Origin: Nymphaea colorata
Lineage: Eukaryota; Streptophyta; Magnoliopsida; Nymphaeales; Nymphaeaceae
Length of the DNA stretch: 64,000 bases
Assembly: GCF_008831285.2 (NCBI RefSeq)
Contig: NC_045143.1
Span: 25,939,662 to 26,003,661 of the forward strand
Direction of reading: 5' to 3'
Both the position numbers and the translations under genes were made by a program. Shown one piece after another: positions 24,263 through 35,514 of the stretch. The number at the start of each line of letters is the position of its first letter. Position 1 is the stretch's first letter. The notes below the pieces were generated by a model that searched no databases, was not told where the DNA came from, and worked only from the letters and a program-made list of their open reading frames with translations.

Positions 24263-24894
24263 GTTGTGAAGTACAACAAGGTGAAGCGATGCACTAAGTT
24301 GGTGATGCAATGTGTAGCTAAGCATGCATAGTGAAGCATAAGTTTCATGGCAAAAATAATCTAACATATTATATCAACAAAAATCATGTCAGAAATTAAA
24401 AACAAGAGCAAAAAAACCATTTTTTTTTCTCGCGCCAAAATCAACATGAAGGATGGCACTGTTTTGCTATTTGCGAGAAAGTTTAATTAGTTGTTATCAA
24501 CAATTATACATAAAAGTTTGTAAAATATTTAATTCCTTATAAGTACTGCGGGTGAAAAAAAAATTACTTTGGTTTATTTAAACAACATATCATGAGAGCA
24601 CCGGTTTGGTCAAATGGTTATAAGTTCAATAAATTCACTAAACTTTATGATTTTTATCCAACATTTATTAACTTACACTATTTCATTCAACATACGACCT
24701 TCAATAAATTAACACTTATGCTTTTATCTAATTCTACCATGTGGCTGAGAAAAAAATTAAACAAAAACAATGTGAAATAGAAAAATGAAAAAAAAATACA
24801 AGCATTAATTACAAAACAGAGGTAGAGGGAGAGATAGACATGAGCGATAGGCAGGCACTCGAGGTGCACATTTCGTGCGTTGAGTTGTGTGATT

Positions 24895-25125
24895 CAAATA
24901 ACAGTGGTGGTTACATTATGGGTTCAGGTAATATAACGGTGGTAATTGCTGTTATAGGTTTATAGCGGTGAAATTTCTACTGGTGCTAGAGAACACCGGT
25001 ATAAATACTTAATGGCGAGACATTTCACCGGTATAAGTATATACGACTGCGAACTGCCTCATTGTTAGAGATCTATACCAGTTGTAATCGTCACCGGTAT
25101 TGGACTGTCCCAGTTGCGTTCACCA
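24895..25125. repeat. ACCGGT / TATAGCGGTG motif array (copy B)
   Basis: Counterpart of 17740-17995, with the same motif order (tatagcggtg, caccggtata, caccggtatt). Confidence 0.6.
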
Positions 25126-25461
25126 CTTGTATAGGTTATTATGATTAAAGAATAACACAAACATAATTTGTACCCCTCAAGAAAACATTTGTAGGCTATA
25201 GTAAATATTTCTATGCCTTTCAACCAAAAATATGTCTTAGGCAATGTGTTCCTTCTGCATCCACACGCTAAGGGGGAACAAAACTCAGCCATGTGATGCA
25301 ATGGTCAGCTGTGACAGATGACAGTACCATGCTAATTAGAGTGATGGTGGCGAGGGCTGTCTATTTTCTGTGAAAGGTTGCAAGAGTTGAAGGTATGTAG
25401 AGAAGTTGCTCGAAAGAATCAGAGTCTGAAGTCAATTTGGTTCACTCGACAAGAGGTTTTC

Positions 25462-25960
25462 TTGTATATATACAATGATGGCAGGAAGGTATTCATACTC
25501 CACCTTGTATACTGCATCATTCATTTGTATAAAGAATCTCACCTTATAAAAGAACCTCTGGAGGACGATCTGAAAAGTTTTTGAATATCAATTTATTTTA
25601 GTAATGTTTCCCGTAACAAAAGGCTTAGATGCCTAAGATTGTCTTGTACATAGTTCTAGTTATTGTACTGCAAACATGAGGTTGCCAACAAACAAATGAT
25701 TAGTGGTCCAACCTAGGAGTTGGGTTTTCTTTCTACTTTATGTTTTTTCTTTTGACATCCACGTCATTGAATACAACAATGTTATTTTAATTCAAAACCA
25801 AGCTGATACCATTAGTAGTATGATGCTGTAATAATGACAGTTTGTCATTGAGAAGAACCCGAGATGGTACATCAGCATAAGATGAGATTCTTTTGTAACG
25901 AATGAATAATGCAGCATATGGGGCGGAGTATGAATACCTTCCTACTATCATTGAATCGAA
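25462..25960. repeat. Foldback inverted repeat in copy B
   Basis: Arms at about 25462-25545 and 25872-25955 are inverse copies (ggaaggtattcatactcc against ggagtatgaataccttcc). They are equivalent to the copy A pair, with a shorter loop of about 330 bases. Confidence 0.8.
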
Positions 25961-26400
25961 CTCATCAATCCATGCACCATTTTACACACACACACATATA
26001 TGTTGCTAGACAAATTAGTCCGGACAAATAATTAATGAGACCAATTAGGTTTGATGCATTTTTCTTCTCAAAAGTTACAAGTAACCATTTATATTTATAC
26101 AATTACCTACAGGCACATGCCCCACTGTTTTTAAGTATGAAAAAGACCATTTTACCCTAATAAAAAGAAAATACCTGAATAGAAAGATTTTTATGGGCCA
26201 CATCTTTTTGACAATTTCTTGAATATTTTAATCTATTTTATAAGTATCAATATTAATAAAAAAAGGCCCAGGGAGAGTGTATGTACAAAATGTGATTTTT
26301 TTCATAGAAATTGCTCAAGATTTTAACTTTTTTCTTCAATTAATAAAGCCGGTGTTTGTCAATCATTTTATTACATCAAACAACTTTTCAATCTTTTTAA

Positions 26401-27694
26401 CACCCTTTGTCGTACAGAGAAATTCATCTATTTGAAAACATTACTGTATTTGAATTTTCTGATTGCTGAAAATTCTTGTCAATCGATAATGTGAATGATG
26501 ATTATATATGTGTATTTCAAATAAACTGAGATAGGAATTGGAGCCGTTTATTTTTCTTTGTTATCCCATTTGTCCATGCCTTTTTGGTTTTGAAACCTTG
26601 AAAAATTGACAGATTCCCTTTATTAGGGACATAAGATTCGCCACCAAAAAAAGGATAATGGTAACCTCACCTAACCTATAGTAATAAAAATACATGCCCT
26701 ACTGAGACTTGTAACTTGCTATGCTTTTTAGTAGGAGGCCCTGACTCACCCTCCTCTAAAAGGCTGATTCATTCAGACCAACATGAGTGTCCAACCACAT
26801 TGCATTGCCAGGATCCACCAGGAGTAAATTTTTTTAAGGTCATCAGTCTTGAAGTTCCTTAGTAGAGATAGGATAAAAAAAAATAGTCTTCCATAACCTT
26901 TCATTAGTCCTAGGTACTTCTGAAACTCAGTTCCTTAATTGTGGGAGGGTCACTTTAAAAGGATGTCATATTTTCTATAACGAGTCAATGTTTCCCTATA
27001 AACAAGACTTATTTCATTGAAAATTTGTAATTTGTAAAGGAGCAGTTTCATAGTTGATTATTTTTATATTAACTTGGAGAAGTAGCCTTAAATGACATTA
27101 TATTTTCCAGTCTTCATTAAAATTGTGAAACAGACAGTTCTAAAGAAACTTCTTCAGTATTTCCTATGGACTTCTTGCTTCCACTTGCATGTGCACTGCA
27201 CCTTATGTTTGCCTGTGTGACTGGTTTAGTTTCAGTTTGGGACTGCATTCTAGGATCAAGAGGTTGGAAGGCTGGGCCGGTGGAAACATTTAGTTCTTAC
27301 CTGCTAGATAGCAGCTTTTCATTTCACATCCTTTATTTTTTATATTTTCTTCCACAAGATCTTTCCTTTCTGATCTTTGTGCTGGTAATAGTGTAGGCCC
27401 AAGGGTTGGATGGGCCTTCAGGTCACTTGCTGAAATTGAGTCATTAGAAAACAAGTGCTGAAAATTTCTGGGTTATTCAACTGCTTTGAATTTCTTGAGA
27501 ACAGTACTTGCCATGAATTTAAAAATGAAATTCTCAAATAATGTCATCTACCAACAAATTGGATTTTGAACTGGATTTTGGCCATCTCAATTAATGTCCA
27601 AAACATGTACATCTATATGTGATTAAGGTACATTTATTGTTAGAGGTAACTTTAGACTGTTTGTGCATTTCCAGATGTCCTGATGAGTATAAGA
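26401..27694. other. Non-coding spacer
   Basis: No supported exon. The plus-strand frame at 27166-27396 (76 codons, very hydrophobic) begins MDFLLPLACALHLMFACV and could in principle be a membrane peptide, but it has no family match I recognise and sits in AT-rich DNA. Confidence 0.4.
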
Positions 27695-28390
27695 AACATG
27701 GTAAATTTGACCTGGTTTAATTCGACATACAACCTTGGTTAAATCTTACCATGTTGTTGAGAAAAAAGTAAATTAAAACAAAAACATAGCTAACATGAAA
27801 TATGAAAATAGAAACGATGCAAGTGTCAATCACAAAACAGAGAAAGGGGGGACACTTGAGTGATATGAGGCAGCTGAAGCGGGCGGTTGCATGCTTGCTT
27901 CAAATAATAGTGGTAATATGTGCTTCTTTCTTTGGTACTGGTTACGGCACAATTTACCGGTGGTAAAATCCAATGTAGGGCATATATACCAGCCACAAAA
28001 ATCACCAGAATGGTGAAATATCGACACCTTTCTCCTAGCAAGTTCCAGTTCCAATCAATCAAAGATATGTCTCGCGGGATCTATTCCTTACAAGTCGATG
28101 CACTAAGGGAAAGAAAATGCAGCCACATGTTGAAAGACATCGTTGGAAAGATGAAATCAGCCCTGAAAAATAAAGTATTTTGTTGCTTTCACTGTTACAA
28201 TTTCCCTCCATCAAAAGGTGTATCTATACATAAAATCATGGTGATTGCCAACCATAAAAAAGAAGCCAATTTCACCTTTCATGATGTTCCCAGCTTTCAT
28301 ACAATGAAGAACAAAATGATATTATTCCTTTGGTGCTATATAAACTGGTTTTACGATAAAAAACGTTTACAAAGAGGTCATAAATAGTAA
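27695..28390. repeat. Repeat family copy C (partial)
   Basis: Matches copy D closely from the tttgacctggtttaattcgacatac phrase through the gtctcgcgggatctattcc and gttggaaagatgaaatca segments. It also matches the middle of A and B (cataaaacagag, ACCGGT block). It lacks the first ~300 bases of A, B and D. The plus-strand frame 27920-28387 (155 codons) crosses it, but the matching frame in D is interrupted, so it is probably accidental. Confidence 0.75.
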
Positions 28391-30770
28391 AACAAACCAG
28401 ATTGCAATAAAGCAACTATAAGGTTCGTTTTATTATTCATTAAAATAAAATTGTGTCCACAAAAAGAGTTTCTATCGTCAAATTTACGTGTCAAATGGAG
28501 AGGTGGGCATGAGTATGTTAACCATCATCCATATTAAGATACTATGCATAATGTCACATATGCATATTTCATGATGGTCACAACAGAATATATTATTGCA
28601 TTTCAGAACCCAGTTTTGATAGACTATCTAAACAAGAAATAGTGTCTCAACTACAGGCATGTACAAATACAATTCATGCTACCACACAGTCACTACAATA
28701 TTTTTCTTTATGCCCTATGACCAATACTTTAGGATGAGAACCGTAGTGAATAACCTCTACATTTGGTCAGGACAAGAATGAGTTTTCCAACTCAAGCCAT
28801 TTGCATATTTTATGTGTACCACAGTTGCGCGATAACTTTTTCCACCTTTTTTCTCTCTCTTTCTCTTTCTCCCCTCAAACCCACCAGTTAAGTTGCAGAA
28901 GCGTAATGTAAATCTATGATTTCCCCATTCTTTTAAACAACCAAAGATTGAATGCATGACAAAACAGAGAGGTCATAATGATTGCGTTTTGCTCCTCTTC
29001 GTCTCGCTGTGGCGTCTTTCTTTTTACTAGCGCCTTCTAGTACTCCAGAAAGGTTAGTTGGATATGCATTTGGAAAGTTCCTGTTTTCTATAACCACATC
29101 AATTGGATGCTTCAGGTTCTTGTTTGGACACAATGTCTTAATAAGGAGGATTATGTTGGTTGGATTTCTCTCGTGCTACCCTCGTGTGTCTTGATTGCTC
29201 TTCCATATCAACTTAATTCTTGCCTTTTAGGGTCTTAGACAAAATCGCCTCTAATGCATCGCCCCTCTCTCTGCCTCTATATTATCTCTCTCTTTTTCTC
29301 CCTCCCGATCCATCGTGGTTTCCACCGGTGAGTACTCACTACAACAAATGTTAGAAACTGGAACTAGGATCGAGCCATTAGGATCGGTTTGTAGATCCTT
29401 TCCTAAATCTCAACGTAAAAAAGACGTGTTACTTGTGACAATAAAGCCAATCCCTCGCCCCCTTTCTGGTGAAAATCCACCTTCCGCTCATCCCTGTGGC
29501 CCTTGCCATCGCAGCATGGACTGATGTCAAGCATCCATCACAATCGACCGATTGTCGCTGACAGAAGATGCGAAGAAGAAGAAAGGTTCCTCAACTCTGT
29601 CATTGCTTCCCAAATTTTTCTTTTTCATCAGAAAATCCATGATTCACCTGCTTTGTTGCTCGTTTTCTGGCTTTTCTCCTTCCTCAGTTTGCTGGTTGCT
29701 CACCTCGCCATCGTCATGTTGTTGTTCATCTCCTCTGCTTGCAGCAATCGCCGAATTGCTGGTTCGCTTGGATCGAATAGGAGTTTGGTTTTCAAATATT
29801 TGTCGAAAATAAGAGAAAATATATGGTTAATAAAAGTTTCAAGAAATATTAAAAATTAATTAGAATCTGGCCAATCTCACTATTAAATTGGCCATGAAAT
29901 GTAATCTGCTTGCAGTCGGCTCAATTGGATGAGCGCGAGAATTGGGGATGCACAGGTGACCAACTCTTGGTAGAAGGCAAAGGAAGAGCTTGAGAAATCT
30001 GGCCGCATATGAAGGGGGATATGGGCTTTTTCTTTGAAATTTTTGTTTAAGGTGGCCGCATGTTAGTTGTTTTCTTTTGTGGATTATTGTCTTTGTTTCA
30101 CTTTGACCCTCACATTTTGCCCAACATATTCATTAGCTCCAGCATTAATTCTGTGGATTAATGCCTGGATTTCTCATGTGTTGTTGATTTGCTTGATTGT
30201 CACATGTGACAGAAGGAACGTAGGGTTTCCTTCATCTTTTCAGTTGTTTCAATTGTGTTTTTTTTTTTTTTTTGATTTTTTGTTGCCTCTGCTGAGAATG
30301 CAGAATCTCATGTTTGGATGATGTGACTAACGTGGATTGGTTCCTTCTGTTTTTGTTTTGTCAGGCTTGGGTTGAAGATACATTAGTTAGGAAGGTGAGG
30401 TATTCTGGTTCTTCGCTTCTTTTTCTTCTTTTGATTGTTTAGGACTTGGTTGATCTAGTTTCCATGGGCATGGGCACATCAGCTCTTTTATCTTCCCCAT
30501 TTTTATAAAACTTTTTGGGAAGCAATTGTAAATATGGTATAGAGATGGCTGGTTGGCATTCATTTGACATGCAATTTCCATATCTTGCAATAAATTTATT
30601 TGTACAAATGTGAAGCTTCCGCTCCCTCCCTCCTCTCTCAACTTTCGTTTGATCTTTTTCTACCAAACAATGCCAACCAGAATTACCCAATGCCTTTTTA
30701 TCATAAAAATCAGACAGGCCAGATTTTGTGGGCTCATTTAGGCGAACCAGAGCCACTCAACCCTGGTCCC
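28391..30770. other. Non-coding stretch, leader-like at 29240-29340
   Basis: A CT-rich block (29255-29320) resembles a plant gene leader. Two short exon-like pieces with fitting splice sites follow, at about 29914-29955 (after ttgcag, before gtgacc) and about 30364-30392 (after tcag, before gtgagg). They are too short to assign, and no long open frame follows. A (T)18 run lies at about 30258. Confidence 0.35.
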
Positions 30771-30774
30771 TTCT

Positions 30775-32042
30775 CCAGCCATCACCACCAAACCTGGCCA
30801 CAGCCACAGGTGCCGAATCTCATTTTTTCATGCTCTTTCCCCACCAATAGAAAAGAATGCGAGGAGAGGGTAGACTTATTGTGAAGCTTTTACTCTTTTT
30901 AGTTATCTGTAGCTTCTACATCCCCACTTCTATTAATGAGAATATTCTTTGCTGTCCAGGCATCTCTTCTACATTTCTATTTTCAAATTTCCCCTCCCTT
31001 GAAGACTGAGATTAATTTAGGCTGTGCCCATAATTTGGCTGTAGCCTTTCATATTTCTATTTTCCTTTTAACGAGTTCAGAAGAATTCTAATCTGAGTTA
31101 AAGATTAAACTTGGCTTGAATACTTAAGATACAGTAAAAATTAAATTCTGCTCTGTGCTTTCATTCAAACACAGAACACTATACTTGCACCTTCAGTGGG
31201 ACCTGAGTTATGACAAACAGAAAATCTTAAAATACATCAGTCTTTATTGAATATAACTTTTTTATTACATTTTTTGCAAATAGGCCCTCATTTGATTAAG
31301 CTTACTGCAATCTTTAGGTGTGATTGAGATACTACACATGCATGTTTGCTCCAGTCATTACCACCAAACCTGGCCACAGCCACAGGTGCTGAATGGTTAC
31401 ACTCAATTCGGGGTTGGCCAAGGCTTAACCGTTCCATACAATTCACTTTGGCTACAGTGATTGGTTATCCAACACCCCATCCTCTTTTTTTGCATGCTCT
31501 TTTCCCACCAATAGAAAGGAATCTGGGAGATGATAGACTGATTATGAAGCTTTTACTCTTTTTAGTTATTATGTAGCTTCTATATCCCCTCTTCTATTAA
31601 TGAGAATATTCTTTGCTGTCCATGCATCTGTTCTACATTTCTATTTTCAAATTTTCCCTTCCCTGAAGACCAAGATCAATTTAGGCTGTGCCCAGAATTT
31701 GGCCATACCTTTCATATTTATATTTTATTTTAACGAGTTCAGAAGAATTCTAATCTAAGTTAAAGATTAAAATTGGATCCTTAATTTATGGTAAAAATTA
31801 AACTCCATTTGGCGCTCTCATTCAAACACAGAACACTATATTTTGCACTTTTAGTGGGACCTGAGTCATGTCAAACTGAAAATCTTAAATTTCTTTTAAG
31901 GATTAATGCACTTGAAGAGAAGTATGTTAGTCTTTATTGGAATATAATTTTTTTTATTATTTTTAGCACGTAGGCCCTGATTTGATTAAGGTTACTGCAA
32001 TCTTCAGGTGTGATTGAGATACTACACACACATGTTTGCTCC
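30775..32042. repeat. Direct tandem duplication, two units
   Basis: Unit 1 (30775-31350) and unit 2 (31351-32042) both begin at the ccaaacctggccacagccacagg phrase region and end at actacacaxxcatgtttgctcc. They match across their length. Unit 2 carries about 85 extra bases at 31393-31480. Units are diverged by many substitutions, so the duplication is not recent. Confidence 0.88.
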
Positions 32043-34405
32043 TACATGATACGGATTGACTTGCCAAAATCTCTTCGAAACTACATATAGTCAAGTGGTC
32101 ATGCATCGTATGTTGATTCTCTGTATGTCCTCGTGCTTGAAAGGCTTCAATCATTTTCTTTCTATGTTTCCTGTTATTTTATCAAATAGGGATGGGTAAA
32201 GTAGCCAACTCTTTGGCTTATGCTGCTTGCTAAAGCATAAGCCCTTTGCTTGTTCCCTGTACATGAGAGAAGGCTTTGGACCTAAAGGAATCTGACTTTT
32301 GTGTTCTGGGATGTAATATAGGGTATGCATATAAGTTTATCAAGACTTTAGTTATAAGTCTTCTGACTATCTTGCTCAAAGTGACCGTGAGGGTATTTAT
32401 TTTGGTGTTACCCTTGGCATAATTGTTCTAGAATAAGAACTGTTGCCATAATTGCATCTGGTTCCTATTCCATGTGCAGCATGAACAGAAACATATGTAG
32501 AGAGAGAGAGAGATATGCATGGGTATGTGTGTATATAACTTCTTTATGTCGATATTCATTTAGCAGAATTGAACATATGGAAATTAATAAAAATAAAAAG
32601 CACATTTCCAGTTAATAATTTGTTGTTAATATTACTGGTCTTTTAGTAAAATTTGTGTATGTTTTCTTCCATAAAGTACATGCAGATCAACAGCAATCTT
32701 TATGTTGATGGACCTAAGGGAACAAAATTATAAAATATATACAGATATAAGTATTTATCTATGTATACACACACACAACAGAGACACACACAAATATGCT
32801 TATGTAGCACCCATCTCTTATTGAGTGTCTATTTGCTAGGTTGAAGAGCAACAAGGGATTTTCCATCTTCATCTATATTTTGCAATCTATCTATTTCTCA
32901 ATGTTGTCTGAAGTATCCATTTTTGTGGACTTGTATGTGAGCTTATGATTCTCTAACAATATGAAGTAACAGCATTCTTGGTCACTGTAATGACCAGCTC
33001 TTTGTTATGAACCTCAAGGTTTGAAACTTTTGACTTCAAATGATGACAAGCTGCTAATTGATCTAACAACATCAGATCCACGGCTTCAATGTGTAGTTTC
33101 TCATGAGGTTCATTTCTCTTTTCAGTTTCATTGTAGTGCTCATGAGTAGTTTTATTGCTTTTCAATATTATTCTTGGATTTATACTTCATGTTTCTAGTC
33201 TACTAAAAAAGTATATCACATGAGAGCATGGACATTATGTTCATACATTAAGCTTATTATCTCTTATTTTGGAGAGAAAATGTTATTTTGGTTTAGACAA
33301 CCTCTGTCTTCACTTCTTACATTAGTTGCTTGACTATATTGAAATTGTTATACTCATTTAGCTCAGTATGAATTCCTAAAACCGATGCATGGCGAAGCTC
33401 AGCCAAACGATCATGGACACATAGAAACACATGTATAGAACGTTAACTCAATATTGTAAAGTTGGTATGTTACTTCAACATGGATTTTTAGGATAGGATA
33501 AATCTTAAACTTACTATTGCAACAATCCAGTGTTTCAGGTTGATTAAATACCATTGGTTGTTGGTTATGGCAAGGTATTTTATGTTTCAACCTTCCTTGA
33601 TAATATGCCATAAACCATGGAAATTGTATATGGACTTAAAGAAAAGGAAATCCCTCCTTGACTATGCTTTTTATTCTCATTGCTAATATATTTCAAAAAG
33701 CAGGAGTGGTGAAATATATTTTAACAGCAGTGGGACTTTAACTTGTACATATAAGAAACTTTGCTACTAAAATCTCTATAAGATCCATAATGTTGGTAGA
33801 TACATGTTCCTTTTTTTTTTTGGTTCTTTCAGTAGCCTTTTAATATATTCGAACAATTTATAATAGTTAAGAGAACTGTCAAACATGTTGTAGTTGTGGT
33901 AAGTCTTTAAAATACTTTTTTTTTGTCTTCATGTGACTGTTCACAATTTATTCACGTCCATGGAGGGAATCTAAAATACATGAAGGGAGCCTATGTCTAC
34001 AACAAAATCAGCATTTATTGATATTGATGATTTGACAAACTACTGAACCAGTTGCAACTTGGAGGTATTTGTATCAGTTTTTTAAATGTCTAATTGTCAA
34101 TTGTTGTTTCATGTTCTCCATGAGCAAGGTGTTCTTTGTCACAGTCATAAATTAGTTGCTATTTTTTTATTGCAGCTCTAGTTAGATACGTTGCTTTTTA
34201 AGATGTAGGAGGCAATGGGCTTGTTAGAGTGTATTTGAAGCCCCACGGCAAAGGCCTAATTATGTCAAGTCTTTTATTCTCTACTTGAGGCAAATGTCTT
34301 GTGTTATTTTAATATTGATTGGTTGTTTGCATTTGAGTTATCATCATAGACTTAGTATTATTACTGTGCACTTTTTGTGCATGTCAAATGTTAAAGCGTT
34401 GCCCA
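32043..34405. other. AT-rich non-coding spacer
   Basis: Contains a short (GA)n at 32501 and a (CA)n-like tract at 32765-32795. Nothing else recognised. Confidence 0.5.
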
Positions 34406-34409
34406 ATTT

Positions 34410-35510
34410 CATTTATGTGAAGCAAGAACTAGCAAAGCAACAAGTTGTGACGCATAAGTTTTAGCATATAATGCCCACAAAGATTATGTCAAAAAGTTAA
34501 AGAAAAGAAAAGGAAGCAAAAAGCATTATTATCTCATGTCAAAATCAGAAATGAAGGATAAAATTGTCTGCTAGTTTGCATGCTGACAGAAAATTAATTT
34601 AGTTGTTAACAACAATTTTCCATCAAAGCTTCTGAAATATTTAAAAACATGTAAGTATGGCAGATGAAAAAAAACAATACTTTCATTTATTTAAGCAACA
34701 CACTTGCGAGGCACTTTTTCATCGAACCGTTAGAAGTAAAATAAATTCATTAAACTTGACATGGTTTAATTTGACATACAACATTTGTCAAATCCAACAT
34801 TGGTTAAATTCTACCATATTTTTGATAGAAAAGTAAATTAAAACAAAAACATGGCTAACTTGTAGAAAAGATACAAGTGTTAATCATAAAACAGAGAGGG
34901 AGGGACACTTGAGCGATAAGATAAGCATGCAGCTGAAGCGGGCGGGCTCTCAGTGTCTCCGATACTGGTTAGAGCAAGATATGCAGTGGCAAAAACTATC
35001 GTTGTAGGTCTATAGCGGTGAAGACTTGAAGCGATGTTAAACATCACTGGTATACATGGATTTAGCGGCGACAAAATCACCGCTGTAGGGCACATATACC
35101 AGCCACTAAATCACCAGTATACATAAGGATGCACACCTCTCATCAAGCAAGTTCCAGTTCCAATCAATCAAAGATATGTCTCGCGAGATCCATTCCTTAC
35201 AAGTCATTGCACTTGGGGAAAATGCAGCGACATTTTGTTTAAGGAGGAAAGACATTGTTGGAAAGATGAAATCAACCCTGAAAAGTAACGTATTTTGTTG
35301 CTTTCGCCATTACATTTTCCGTCTATCAAAATGTGAATATATATCAATAAACCATGGCACCTTCAATCGAAGCACAACATTGCCAACAAAAAGAAAAGGA
35401 ACTCAATCTCACCATTCAGGATGTTCCAGGCTTTCATACAATGAACTAGAGACTTATATTATCCTTTTGTGTGGTTTTAATATTCACCTTTGGATTAGTT
35501 TTACATGTTG
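34410..35510. repeat. Repeat family copy D
   Basis: Starts at gtgaagcaagaactagcaaagc, the counterpart of the A and B start. It includes the ACCGGT-like array (34960-35120, with tagcggtgaagac and tcaccagtat). It ends with the gttggaaagatgaaatcaaccc segment shared with C. It lacks the second half (foldback) of A and B. The plus-strand frame 35176-35511 covers the C/D-specific part. Confidence 0.78.
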
Positions 35511-35514
35511 ACTA

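Larger units (their letters stand above)
24264..26400. repeat. Repeat family copy B (~2.1 kb)
   Basis: Aligns end to end with copy A (17124-19390). It directly follows the SEC16-like fragment. Its first bases, ttgttgtgaagta, correspond to the junction of hAT and copy A, so it shows what that site looks like without the hAT element. The frame at 25378-25584 lies over the foldback arm and is not supported as a gene. Confidence 0.85.

Noticed and set aside
27920-28387. 155-codon plus-strand frame as a gene
   Set aside because: It crosses repeat copy C; the corresponding frame in copy D is broken and shifted, and no domain is visible.
29337-29350. CACTACAACAAATG as a CACTA transposon terminus
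   Set aside because: No inverse partner with a 3-bp duplication was found at a plausible distance.
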